The position numbers were made by a program, and so were the translations under genes. From a virus: DNA of 31,144 nucleotides. Location of the stretch: positions 1 to 31,144 of the IMG/VR virus record IMGVR_UViG_3300023174_000465. The stretch is one strand, 5' to 3'. Positions 7,894 to 14,681 of the stretch are shown here, one piece after another (position 1 is the first letter of the stretch; every line of letters starts with the position of its first letter). The notes under the pieces are model-generated. The model saw only the letters and a program-made list of their open reading frames with translations, ran no database searches and was not told the origin of the DNA.

Positions 7894-8688
7894 ATGAAAA
7901 ATGAATTACCTATTGTTGTCGCTTATGGAGGCGGCACAAACAGCGTGGCAATGCTCTGTGGTTTCTTGGAGCGAGACATTAAACCAGAGCTAATAATCTT
8001 TGCAGATACAGGTGGTGAGCTTCCGCATACTTACAACCATATAAAAATGATGTCTGAAAAGACAATGGAATGGTGGGGGATGCCTATTGAAATTGTTGCA
8101 AAAACATATAAGAAGGAACAAACCTCGCTAGAGTCAGATTGCTTACGGAACAAAACGATCCCGTCTCTTGCATATGGAAGGAAGGCTTGCAGTATGAAGT
8201 ATAAGATTGACCCCAAAAAAAAATTCATGCTGAAGTGGATGGACTCTAGGAACCTCACGGAGATCGTGTCTGCCGTTGGATATGATGCAGGGGAGGGGCA
8301 TAGAGCAGTAGGCATAGAGTCCAATACCTATGGGAAGAACAAGCAGGAAACTATGTGGTATCCGTTGATTGAGTGGATGTGGAGAAGGCCAGATTGCGTG
8401 GATGCTATCAAGCGTCATGGACTACCTCAACCGGGTAAATCCTCATGCTTTTTCTGTCCGTCTATGAAAACTGGAGAGATTCTTCGCTTGAGAAAAGAAT
8501 ACCCAGAATATTTTGAAAGAGCCATCCAACTTGAGAAAAATATGATTGTTAAGGGACGGGTAGAAGGGCTTCACTTTGGAGTAAAGTGGAGTGACATCGT
8601 TTCTGCTGATGACGATCAAATGAAGATGTTTGAATGGCTTGACGAGAATGATGCGGCAAAAATCCCCTGCGGTTGTTACGACGGATGA
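7894..8688 (+). CDS. PAPS reductase/PP-loop ATPase-like phage protein
   Basis: 264 residues from the ATG at 7894. An in-frame ATG at 7855 overlapping the upstream TGA would add 13 residues but reads through the terminator. The N-terminus VVAYGGGTNSVAM (PP-loop at about residues 11-17) matches the adenine nucleotide alpha-hydrolase fold, where the usual signature is SGGKDS; here K-D is replaced by T-N. Further family signs are FADTGGELPHTY, and C185FFC188PS near the C-terminus, a Cys pair seen in many phage relatives of PAPS reductase and DndC. Such proteins activate a substrate by adenylation or reduce PAPS; some act in sulfur-based DNA or tRNA modification. The reaction here is unknown. The stop overlaps the terminase start (ATGA). 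Confidence 0.75.
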   Translation: MKNELPIVVAYGGGTNSVAMLCGFLERDIKPELIIFADTGGELPHTYNHIKMMSEKTMEWWGMPIEIVAKTYKKEQTSLESDCLRNKTIPSLAYGRKACSMKYKIDPKKKFMLKWMDSRNLTEIVSAVGYDAGEGHRAVGIESNTYGKNKQETMWYPLIEWMWRRPDCVDAIKRHGLPQPGKSSCFFCPSMKTGEILRLRKEYPEYFERAIQLEKNMIVKGRVEGLHFGVKWSDIVSADDDQMKMFEWLDENDAAKIPCGCYDG

Positions 8689-10373
8689 AGCTACAGACAT
8701 ACGGATTAGACTTCAGCAAGCACCCCAAACTATCACAACTTGAGATAGAGTTGTTGATGGTTGGGGATGCTGATCCGTCTAGGTTCTCTGGAATTTCCAG
8801 AGGGCAACATATGAAGCATGTGATTCATATGCTCTGGCCCGATGTCATTAAGACTTGGAACGACTGGAACGAGTTGGCTCTCTGGGCGTGGACAAACTAC
8901 GATGAAATCGGAGTTACTGGATGTGCGGCGGCTGGAAAGACCTTCACCTTCACCCTGCTTTCTCTGGTTGAGTATCTGGCGAAGCCGATGATGACTCGTG
9001 TGGCTTTAACGAGTACGACTGTTCCTTCTCTGCGTGGTCGCATCTGGTCGGAAATGATGCGTTTCGTGCGTCCTTGCGTCCCCTTATTTGGGTTGAATGT
9101 GGTGGACTCCCAGACCAAGATTCAGTTCCAGAAAGGCGACGATAGGAGTAGCGTTATTGCCTTGGCAGTCGATAGCGGGGCGGTGGAACAAGCCGTGGGT
9201 AAGTTACAGGGCGTTCACCTGCCTAGGATGGTTATCATGGTTGACGAAGCGGCACAGACCAATCCTGCGGTGTTCTCCGCTAGGGCTAACCTCCAAGTGG
9301 GTACGGACTTTTATCACTTTATCGCCATCGCAAACGCCTCGTCCATGTTCGATTCTCATGGGCTGTTCTGCGAACCGAAGATGGGATGGGGGAGTATCGG
9401 GGATGGAGACGAGCATTGGGAAACCAAGTCTGGTGTGTGCGTGAGGTTTGATGGACTCAAATCTCCGAATGTGAAGGCTGGTCGCCTCATCTATCCCTAC
9501 CTCTTCGGTCAGGACAATATCGACACGATTAAGAAGGTGTTCGGTGAAGGGAGCCTTGAGTGGAACAGCTATTGCCGAGGGATGTGGTCACGCTCTGGAG
9601 CGAGGAACACGATGCTGGACTCTGCCATGATTACAGAGGGCAAGGCTAGGGAGAGCGTTATTTGGCAGGGCGGCAACATCAAGACGATTGCTGGACTTGA
9701 TCCAGCATTCACCACGGAAGGCGACGATTGTATCCTCCGCTTTGCCAAGGTTGGTAGAGCAGATGACGGAGAGCTTACAATGCTTCTAACCGATGTCGTG
9801 AGGCTAAACCTACAAGACGATCCCAACTATCCGTTGTTCTACCAAGTTGCAGACCAGACAATTAACGAGCTAAAGTCGAGGGGCGTTGAGCCAGAAGACT
9901 TCGCCCTTGATGCTACTGGTGCTGGTGCCGGTATTGCCGACATCATCTCGCAGAGGTGGCAGTCTGGGTTTGTGCGGGTGAGCTTCGGCGGTGCGGCTAC
10001 GGATTCCCCTATCTCGGTTGAGGATACGAGGCCAGCGAAACAAGTTTATGCGAACCGAGTGACGCAACTCTGGGGTCAGATCAAGGTGATTGTGATGGGC
10101 GGAAGAATGCGGGGGATGGACGACCAGACGGCTAGGGAGCTTTGTGCTAGGATCTACACGCTCAAGAATGAACGAACCTTGCTAGAGTCAAAGAAGGATC
10201 TCAAGAAACGAACCAAGGGCAACTCGCCAGACAGGGCTGACGCACTCGCCCTCCTAGCTGAACTCTTTGTGGCACAAAACGGCATGGGGGATGCCTCTGG
10301 AAGTCAATCGCAAAATTCTTTGGATTGGGAGGAATATGCACTTGACCATGAGCTTGAGTCTGATTATCGGTAG
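8685..10373 (+). CDS. terL: Terminase large subunit (TerL)
   Basis: 562 residues from the ATG at 8685, which overlaps the preceding TGA; the upstream TTG at 8673 is unlikely. TerL is the DNA packaging motor: an N-terminal ATPase and a C-terminal RNase H-like nuclease that cuts concatemers. Walker A is GCAAAGKT at residues 79-86 (K85), Walker B is VIMVDEA with D187 and catalytic E188. The nuclease acidic triad is readable as D339 in AGLDPAF, D409 in LDATGAGAG and D516/D519 in SPDRADAL. Length and order of motifs fit the family fully. Unusually it lies downstream of the portal and scaffold-like genes, separated by the PP-loop gene and a terminator. Confidence 0.93.
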   Translation: MKLQTYGLDFSKHPKLSQLEIELLMVGDADPSRFSGISRGQHMKHVIHMLWPDVIKTWNDWNELALWAWTNYDEIGVTGCAAAGKTFTFTLLSLVEYLAKPMMTRVALTSTTVPSLRGRIWSEMMRFVRPCVPLFGLNVVDSQTKIQFQKGDDRSSVIALAVDSGAVEQAVGKLQGVHLPRMVIMVDEAAQTNPAVFSARANLQVGTDFYHFIAIANASSMFDSHGLFCEPKMGWGSIGDGDEHWETKSGVCVRFDGLKSPNVKAGRLIYPYLFGQDNIDTIKKVFGEGSLEWNSYCRGMWSRSGARNTMLDSAMITEGKARESVIWQGGNIKTIAGLDPAFTTEGDDCILRFAKVGRADDGELTMLLTDVVRLNLQDDPNYPLFYQVADQTINELKSRGVEPEDFALDATGAGAGIADIISQRWQSGFVRVSFGGAATDSPISVEDTRPAKQVYANRVTQLWGQIKVIVMGGRMRGMDDQTARELCARIYTLKNERTLLESKKDLKKRTKGNSPDRADALALLAELFVAQNGMGDASGSQSQNSLDWEEYALDHELESDYR

Positions 10374-10392
10374 TGGATGGAAAAAACAAAAC

Positions 10393-10408
10393 GGAGGTGT
10401 GATGCGTG
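10393..10408 (+). promoter_or_regulatory. Shared ribosome binding site for two overlapping starts
   Basis: GGAGG at 10393-10397 is followed by ATG at 10402 (four-base spacer, methyltransferase frame) and GTG at 10406 (eight-base spacer, +1 frame embedded ORF). One Shine-Dalgarno could therefore serve both starts, and the second has the more usual spacing. Confidence 0.55.
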
Positions 10409-11160
10409 AGCTACACCTATTTGCAGGAGCAGGAGGGGGAATCCTTGGTGGAATGCTCCTCGGACACACCACAGTTTGTGCTGTGGAAATTGAACCATAT
10501 TGCCGAAGAGTCTTGCTCCAACGGCAACGAGACGGAATCTTGCCAAAGTTCCCAATCTGGGATGATGTCTGCACTTTCGACGGAAAGCCGTGGAAAGGAA
10601 TGGTCGATGTCATCTGCGGAGGATTCCCTTGCCAAGACATCAGCTCTGCGGGGGGGGGGGCAGGAATTTCTGGAGCCAGAAGTGGTTTGTGGAAGGAGAT
10701 GTCCCGAATCATTGGTGAAATACAACCTAGGTTTGCGTTCGTGGAAAATTCTCCATTGCTTGTGGGAAGAGGACTTGCCGTTGTCCTCGCTGACCTTGCC
10801 GAATTGGGGTATGATGCACGATGGGGAGTGCTGGGAGCTAATCATGTCGGAGCTATCCATCATCGAACCCGCTTGTGGTTGGTTGCCTACCCCCGTAGCG
10901 TCGGAAAAGCACGATGGAATGGGAGTGGCTTGGAAATTAGCCAGATTATTCAAAGGAGAGCGCATAGCAAGGTATCTTGGGAAGATTTGGATCAATCGCA
11001 ATTTGCTGGAAAAAGATACAAAGATATGCCCAAACCCTTGCTGGCAGGAATGGAGGATGATGTGGCCTATAAATTGGACCGGATTAAATTCATTGGAAAT
11101 GGACAAGTACCTAGAGTGGCGGCAACAGCATTCAGACTTCTTGCAGAATCAGTAAAATAA
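10402..11160 (+). CDS. C5-cytosine DNA methyltransferase
   Basis: 252 residues. It transfers a methyl group from SAM to carbon 5 of cytosine in DNA, probably to protect phage DNA from host restriction. Motif I LFAGAGGG is at the N-terminus, the catalytic motif IV GGFPCQDIS has C77, motif VI is VENSP (E115, N116), motif VIII is RTRLWLVA and motif X is IGNGQVP at about 231-237. The target recognition region between VIII and X is only about 60 residues, making this a short but common phage form. The start ATG was chosen for its GGAGG; the longer frame to 10267 overlaps TerL and lacks motifs. A run of 11 Gs at 10650-10660 encodes Gly-Gly-Gly just after the PCQ motif. A second open frame covers nearly the whole gene. 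Confidence 0.92.
   Translation: MRELHLFAGAGGGILGGMLLGHTTVCAVEIEPYCRRVLLQRQRDGILPKFPIWDDVCTFDGKPWKGMVDVICGGFPCQDISSAGGGAGISGARSGLWKEMSRIIGEIQPRFAFVENSPLLVGRGLAVVLADLAELGYDARWGVLGANHVGAIHHRTRLWLVAYPRSVGKARWNGSGLEISQIIQRRAHSKVSWEDLDQSQFAGKRYKDMPKPLLAGMEDDVAYKLDRIKFIGNGQVPRVAATAFRLLAESVK
10406..11155 (+). CDS. ORF embedded in +1 frame of the methyltransferase gene
   Basis: 249 residues, GTG start four bases after the methyltransferase ATG and sharing its ribosome site; it stops five bases before the methyltransferase stop. The product is Ser/Glu/Trp-rich and carries ordered motifs that I associate with a recurring class of phage proteins next to C5 methyltransferases: an N-terminus SYTYLQEQ, then SSQSGMM, a SWK segment, LPNWGMMHDGECWEL, GWLPTPVASEKHDG, and a C-terminal block WQEWRMMWPINWTGL followed by WRQQHS. 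That recognition is from memory and was not searched. Apparent conservation could come from conservation of the methyltransferase frame. A 750-base uninterrupted alternate frame with its own well-spaced start favours true overprinting. Function unknown. Confidence 0.45.
   Translation: MSYTYLQEQEGESLVECSSDTPQFVLWKLNHIAEESCSNGNETESCQSSQSGMMSALSTESRGKEWSMSSAEDSLAKTSALRGGGQEFLEPEVVCGRRCPESLVKYNLGLRSWKILHCLWEEDLPLSSLTLPNWGMMHDGECWELIMSELSIIEPACGWLPTPVASEKHDGMGVAWKLARLFKGERIARYLGKIWINRNLLEKDTKICPNPCWQEWRMMWPINWTGLNSLEMDKYLEWRQQHSDFLQNQ
10650..10660 (+). repeat. G11 homopolymer inside the methyltransferase gene
   Basis: Eleven consecutive Gs encode Ala(last base)-Gly-Gly-Gly in the methyltransferase frame and Arg-Gly-Gly-Gly in the embedded frame. 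Loss of one G would join the N-terminal catalytic part of the methyltransferase to the C-terminal part of the embedded ORF. The tract could be a slippage site or a sequencing weak point. Confidence 0.8.
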
Positions 11161-11164
11161 AACT

Positions 11165-11875
11165 ATGGAAAAAACAAAACTAGTGCGTAATGCGCCTCAT
11201 CAAAAATACCATCTAGCCGATGGAACCCAAGTGCCGGGGGGTAGCACTATTTGCAAGATCGGTGACGACGCTGGGGCGTTGATCCATTGGGCTTGGAACC
11301 TTGGTCGAGAGGGCAAGGACTATCGCAAAGAGCGAGACAAGGCCGCTGACATTGGAACCATCGCCCACTTCTTGATTGAGTGCTATCTCAATGGTCAGGT
11401 GGCTGACCTTGAGGATTACTCGCAGGAGGACATTGACAAGGCGTTGGGTTGCTACACCAAGTTCCTCGACTGGTGGGAGCTTCAGAACCTCAAGGTGGTA
11501 GCCCCAGAGATCCAGCTTGTTAATGAGGAGTATCGGTATGGGGGGACGATTGATCTCATTGCTGTTGACGATGACGGCGACCATGTGCTGTTGGATTTCA
11601 AGACTTCCAAGAAGATCAGCGAGAGCTATTGGCGGCAATGTGCTGGGTATGCAAACCTTTGGAACCATAATGGATGGGAGGGTGATATTGATGCCGAAGA
11701 CCACAAGATCACCAACCATGCCATCGTCCGTATCGGCAAGGAGGAGGAAGGTGACTTTGAAGTAGTCTGGAAAGAAGACCTCTCAAAAGAATGGTTTGTA
11801 TTCCAGAAACAGGTTGAGCTTTACTGGGCTATGCAAGCCGCCAAGCCAGAGCCAAAGAGGAAGAAAAAAGCATGA
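11165..11875 (+). CDS. PD-(D/E)XK nuclease (RecB/Cas4-like exonuclease fold)
   Basis: 236 residues. The fold's motifs are in order: a helix with IGTIAHFLIE (conserved H, about residue 67), YGGTIDLIAV with D130, VLLDFKTSKK with D144 and K146, and a QCAGYANL helix carrying the usual motif QxxxY. This is the phage RecB-like/PDDEXK_1 class of nuclease used in recombination or DNA degradation. It lies directly before the sigma-4-like and DnaB-like genes, so it belongs to a replication-recombination block. No strong ribosome site is seen; the leader is A-rich. Its TGA overlaps the next ATG. The C-terminal KRKKKA tail is basic. Confidence 0.85.
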   Translation: MEKTKLVRNAPHQKYHLADGTQVPGGSTICKIGDDAGALIHWAWNLGREGKDYRKERDKAADIGTIAHFLIECYLNGQVADLEDYSQEDIDKALGCYTKFLDWWELQNLKVVAPEIQLVNEEYRYGGTIDLIAVDDDGDHVLLDFKTSKKISESYWRQCAGYANLWNHNGWEGDIDAEDHKITNHAIVRIGKEEEGDFEVVWKEDLSKEWFVFQKQVELYWAMQAAKPEPKRKKKA

Positions 11876-12117
11876 CAAATGAAATTAAACGAATGGAGGC
11901 AGTCGATTCAATCAACTACGCCTTATCGCTTTTGGACAAAAGGAGCAGATATGTAGTGGTCTGTCACATTTTACTAGGGTTCACATTACGGGAGATTGGA
12001 ATCTCTCTTGGAGTTCAATCTGAAAGAGTTAGGCAAATAGAGGCGAAGCCACTTCGCAAACTTCGCCATCCGAACAGATTAAAATGGATGCATGAGGCAT
12101 CGGAGGCATTAGCATGA
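11872..12117 (+). CDS. Stand-alone sigma-70 region 4-like protein
   Basis: 81 residues. Positions about 38-69 contain TLREIGISLGVQSERVRQIE followed by AKPLRKLRHPNR, which matches the region 4.2 helix-turn-helix of primary sigma factors, including the RQIEAKxLRKLRHP signature. Regions 1-3 are absent, so it cannot be a full sigma factor. Region 4 normally binds the -35 element and the beta-flap of RNA polymerase. A lone region 4 could redirect or block host polymerase, or act as a DNA-binding regulator. The gene is coupled on both sides (ATGA at 11872 and at 12114), between the nuclease and the helicase. Domain identity is strong, role inferred. Confidence 0.85.
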   Translation: MTNEIKRMEAVDSINYALSLLDKRSRYVVVCHILLGFTLREIGISLGVQSERVRQIEAKPLRKLRHPNRLKWMHEASEALA

Positions 12118-13361
12118 CCACTCCAGCCAACCTAGACGCAGAGAAAGCATTCCTTTCCTGTGCTATTCAGAACATCGGCATTCTTAACGAGGCCGCTGAC
12201 TATGCCACGCCCAAGCTATTCCATCACCCTGCCCACAAGCGGATCTTTGAGTCTGCCCTAGAGCTGTGGAAGGAGGGAAAGGATTGCGATCTAGTCACCC
12301 TCACCGATGCCATGAGCAACGCAGGGACGCTAGAGCTTGCAGGAGGTGCGTCGTTCTTAACCGAGTGCTTCGTCGCTCCTGCCGTAGTGGGAAACTGGCG
12401 TGAGTATTTGGAGATCCTTCGACATAAGCACACGGCTAGGCTCGCCATCTCTGCCGCAGAGCGGATCATTGCTTCTGCACAGAATCCAGCCGAGGCAGGG
12501 GAGCTATCCGAAGTGGTGCAGAAGGCTCTGGTAGCCGTAGCCGCTGATGCCGAGAGCAAAGGGCGTATTGAATCCGTTGCTGAAGTGGCAAACAATCGCC
12601 TAGCCGCATACGAGGAGATGGTAAAAAACAAGGGCAAACTCATGGGAATCACCACGGGGTTCAAGCCCCTAGACGACATCACAGGCGGTTTTCGCCCCGG
12701 TCAAGTGGTGGTTGTTGGTGCCCCAACGAAAGGCGGGAAGACCGCCTTGGCCTTAAACATGGCTATGAGGGCGGCAAATCATAGTCATCCTGTGGGTATC
12801 ATCTCCCTTGAGATGGGGTCAGGAGAGCTTCTGGACAGGCTTATAGCGGCTTATTCTGGTGCAGATATCTCCCTGCTCTCAAAGAATCCCACGCCCGACT
12901 TAATGAACAAAATCCGCTGGGGAATCAGTCAGGTATCCAAGCTACCCATCTACATCCGAGACGAGGCTGGGATTAACCCCCTCCAACTTCGTGCCGCCGC
13001 TAGGAGGATGGTGGCGGTTCATGGGATCAAGCTCCTTGTGATTGACTACCTCCAGCTTATCGAACCCCTAAACCGCAAGGATAGTCGAGAGCAACAAGTG
13101 GCAGAATCCAGTCGAACGATCAAGCTACTTGCCAAAGAACTTGGAATCCCAATCATCGCCCTCACACAACTTAACGCTGACGGCGAGAGTCGTGAGTCAA
13201 GGGCAATCCAGCACGATTGCGACCTCATGCTAAAGATCGCCAGAGACGAAGAGAACGAGAATGATTGGTGGCTGAATATAGTCTTGTCTCGCTCCACGCC
13301 AACAGGCAGAATACCACTTTCCTTCCGTTCCGAATACCTTCGGTTTGACGAGAGGGATTAA
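12114..13361 (+). CDS. dnaB: Replicative DNA helicase, DnaB-like
   Basis: 415 residues. The N-terminal domain (residues about 8-100, with LDAEKAFLSCAI and FHHPAHKRIFES) matches the DnaB N-terminal helical domain. The RecA-like C-terminal motor has Walker A GAPTKGGKT at residues 202-210 (K209) and Walker B LLVIDYLQL with D311, and the characteristic ISLEM and ALTQLN motifs. It unwinds duplex DNA ahead of the replication fork as a hexamer. A slightly short length is normal for phages. It is coupled to the sigma-4-like gene (ATGA at 12114) and followed by the SSB-like gene. No DNA polymerase or primase was seen in the window. Confidence 0.93.
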   Translation: MTTPANLDAEKAFLSCAIQNIGILNEAADYATPKLFHHPAHKRIFESALELWKEGKDCDLVTLTDAMSNAGTLELAGGASFLTECFVAPAVVGNWREYLEILRHKHTARLAISAAERIIASAQNPAEAGELSEVVQKALVAVAADAESKGRIESVAEVANNRLAAYEEMVKNKGKLMGITTGFKPLDDITGGFRPGQVVVVGAPTKGGKTALALNMAMRAANHSHPVGIISLEMGSGELLDRLIAAYSGADISLLSKNPTPDLMNKIRWGISQVSKLPIYIRDEAGINPLQLRAAARRMVAVHGIKLLVIDYLQLIEPLNRKDSREQQVAESSRTIKLLAKELGIPIIALTQLNADGESRESRAIQHDCDLMLKIARDEENENDWWLNIVLSRSTPTGRIPLSFRSEYLRFDERD

Positions 13362-13374
13362 CCAACAAACAACA

Positions 13375-13641
13375 ATGCAATACGATAACGAAAAGAGGTT
13401 TGTCCTCTTCCCAAAAAACAACGCAAACCCCAAGGCTCCTAATTGGAGTGGAACCATCACCATCGACGGCAAGGAGTGGGAGATGAGTGCTTGGAACAAG
13501 ACTGGAAAGAACGGCGGCGAGTTCCTGTCTGGCTCAATCAAGGAGCCATTCAAAAAGGGTGTTGACTCGCACAACAAGGCCAAGTCAAATGGCTATTCGC
13601 CCAAGGATCGTGCGAATGACGGGGATGACATCCCCTTCTGA
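13375..13641 (+). CDS. SSB-like protein with acidic DDIPF tip
   Basis: 88 residues from the ATG at 13375, with a leader CCAACAAACAACA and no Shine-Dalgarno; a TTG at 13345 would overlap the helicase. The C-terminus ends in NDGDDIPF, the acidic tip used by bacterial single-stranded DNA binding proteins to recruit replication partners. The N-terminal part (FPKNNANPKAPNWSGTITID) is beta-rich and basic with several aromatics, fitting a minimal OB-like ssDNA binder but too short for classical SSB. It follows the helicase, which supports a replication role. The tip could alternatively mimic SSB to bind host proteins. Confidence 0.7.
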   Translation: MQYDNEKRFVLFPKNNANPKAPNWSGTITIDGKEWEMSAWNKTGKNGGEFLSGSIKEPFKKGVDSHNKAKSNGYSPKDRANDGDDIPF

Positions 13642-13668
13642 TATTTAGCTCGCGCTGGTTGCAAAGAG

Positions 13669-13708
13669 CCCCCTCCTGTAGTCGTGTGCGGGAGGGGGTT
13701 TCTTTTTT
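13669..13708 (+). terminator. Rho-independent terminator after replication block
   Basis: CCCCCTCC at 13669-13676 pairs perfectly with GGAGGGGG at 13691-13698, with two further possible pairs inside, followed by TTT-C-TTTTTT. It ends the nuclease-to-SSB transcript. Confidence 0.88.
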
Positions 13709-13780
13709 AAAAAATAGTTATTGACGCACCACGATAATGTGAAAGACTCATCTAAACCGCTACAACAAGCGGCAATCAAA

Positions 13781-14032
13781 ATGAAAAACACACACGCAGT
13801 TATTGACAACATCAAGCCACTCCTCCATGTCGCCGTGAAAATGGCAGACAGGCATGGAATGGACGAAATCCGAATCAGCAAGTCACGAGCTAACGAGATC
13901 CTTCATCTCGCCATCGCCGCCGACAAAGAGCTAGAAAGCAACTACGCAGAACCAAAACACTTCGCCCACCTTGACAGCATCTTTGCTGGTGCTTCCTCCA
14001 TGAACAACGCAATCGCCGCCTCACTCAAATGA
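13781..14032 (+). CDS. Hypothetical protein, 83 residues
   Basis: Not recognised. I chose the ATG at 13781 over upstream GTG/TTG starts near 13739 and 13721, which fall close behind the terminator. The product is helical and soluble (VIDNIKPLLHVAVKMADRHG, then an Ala-rich C-terminus). It is the first gene after the terminator, with no clear promoter read in front of it. Its TGA overlaps the next ATG (ATGA at 14029). Confidence 0.55.
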   Translation: MKNTHAVIDNIKPLLHVAVKMADRHGMDEIRISKSRANEILHLAIAADKELESNYAEPKHFAHLDSIFAGASSMNNAIAASLK

Positions 14033-14277
14033 AAAACCTACTCGCACTCATCGCCCTCACAGGCTCCGCAATCGCCCAAGATTATTACGGCACACGATAC
14101 GACTATGATCGTCCGTATTGTGCAGACCCATACATCAGGGATCTTGAGATTTCCCATAGCTACCAGCGAGAGCAAGCCATACCAACGGCCTACTCAACGC
14201 AGATGCAAGCCTACTACGACTCCATCTGGAGGGAGCCAGTAAAGCCCCAAGTCATCATCATCCACGACCGCCACTAA
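14029..14277 (+). CDS. Secreted small protein with signal peptide
   Basis: 82 residues. The N-terminus MKNLLALIALTGSAIAQDYYG is a classical Sec signal peptide: a short basic start, a hydrophobic core and a likely SPase I site after AIA (residue 16). There is no lipobox cysteine, so it is not a lipoprotein. The mature part is rich in Tyr and Asp and is acidic. It would act in the periplasm or outside the cell, for example in envelope modification, lysis support or superinfection exclusion; none is proven. Coupled to the preceding gene by ATGA and followed at once by a membrane protein gene. Confidence 0.65.
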   Translation: MKNLLALIALTGSAIAQDYYGTRYDYDRPYCADPYIRDLEISHSYQREQAIPTAYSTQMQAYYDSIWREPVKPQVIIIHDRH

Positions 14278-14278
14278 A

Positions 14279-14503
14279 ATGACCATCCTAGTCATCGCCC
14301 TTGGAGCCCTCACGCTTGCCGTTGGTCTAGCAGTCTGGAGCTTCCAGTTGCTTGAGTATAGCCGCAAGCGCACCGAGAAGAACATTGCTCTCTTCTACAG
14401 AGACAAGCCTATGGAGGCCACCATGTTCCTTAATCGCATCTCGCTGGAGGAGACGAAGAAAGAGATTCACAACACCAAGCACAAACTAGAGCATGGGTAC
14501 TGA
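14279..14503 (+). CDS. Single-span membrane protein, 74 residues
   Basis: Residues 2-25 form one hydrophobic helix (TILVIALGALTLAVGLAVWS), followed by a basic, charged helical domain (YSRKRTEKNIALFYRDKP and a Lys/Glu-rich end). The layout (N-terminal anchor, helical soluble domain) resembles small inner-membrane phage proteins such as i-spanins, and the upstream neighbour is a secreted protein. It is not a classical overlapping Rz/Rz1 pair, and no endolysin or holin is recognised nearby, so a lysis role is only a possibility. Confidence 0.6.
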   Translation: MTILVIALGALTLAVGLAVWSFQLLEYSRKRTEKNIALFYRDKPMEATMFLNRISLEETKKEIHNTKHKLEHGY

Positions 14504-14681
14504 AAACGAATACATCAGAGACCGAAATATGGAACTTCAAAGCAAAGTCTTATGGCTACAAGGAGAGCTTGACGGCCTTCTCCGCACCCTAGAGGACATC
14601 CGATCCCTTAACTCTCTTGGCAAGACTAGGGAGATCACCGATGAAGTAATCAATCCAATACTTAAACACTACAACCGATGA
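14493..14681 (+). CDS. Hypothetical helical protein, 62 residues
   Basis: Not recognised. It overlaps the preceding gene by 11 bases and its TGA overlaps the start of the zinc ribbon gene (ATGATG at 14678). The segment MELQSKVLWLQGELDGLLRT has heptad spacing and likely forms a coiled coil. No other motif. Confidence 0.55.
   Translation: MGTENEYIRDRNMELQSKVLWLQGELDGLLRTLEDIRSLNSLGKTREITDEVINPILKHYNR

Noticed and set aside
10417-11106. Minus-strand frame of 229 residues across the methyltransferase gene
   Set aside because: It starts inside the dual-frame region, has no promoter or ribosome site of its own and no motif that I recognise, so it is best explained as a third-frame by-product of the same stop-poor sequence.
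13721-13738. TTGACG and GATAAT as promoter behind the terminator
   Set aside because: The spacing is only six bases, so they cannot form a sigma-70 promoter.
14029-14503. Rz/Rz1 spanin pair
   Set aside because: The secreted protein has no lipobox cysteine, the genes are not nested and no endolysin or holin lies nearby.
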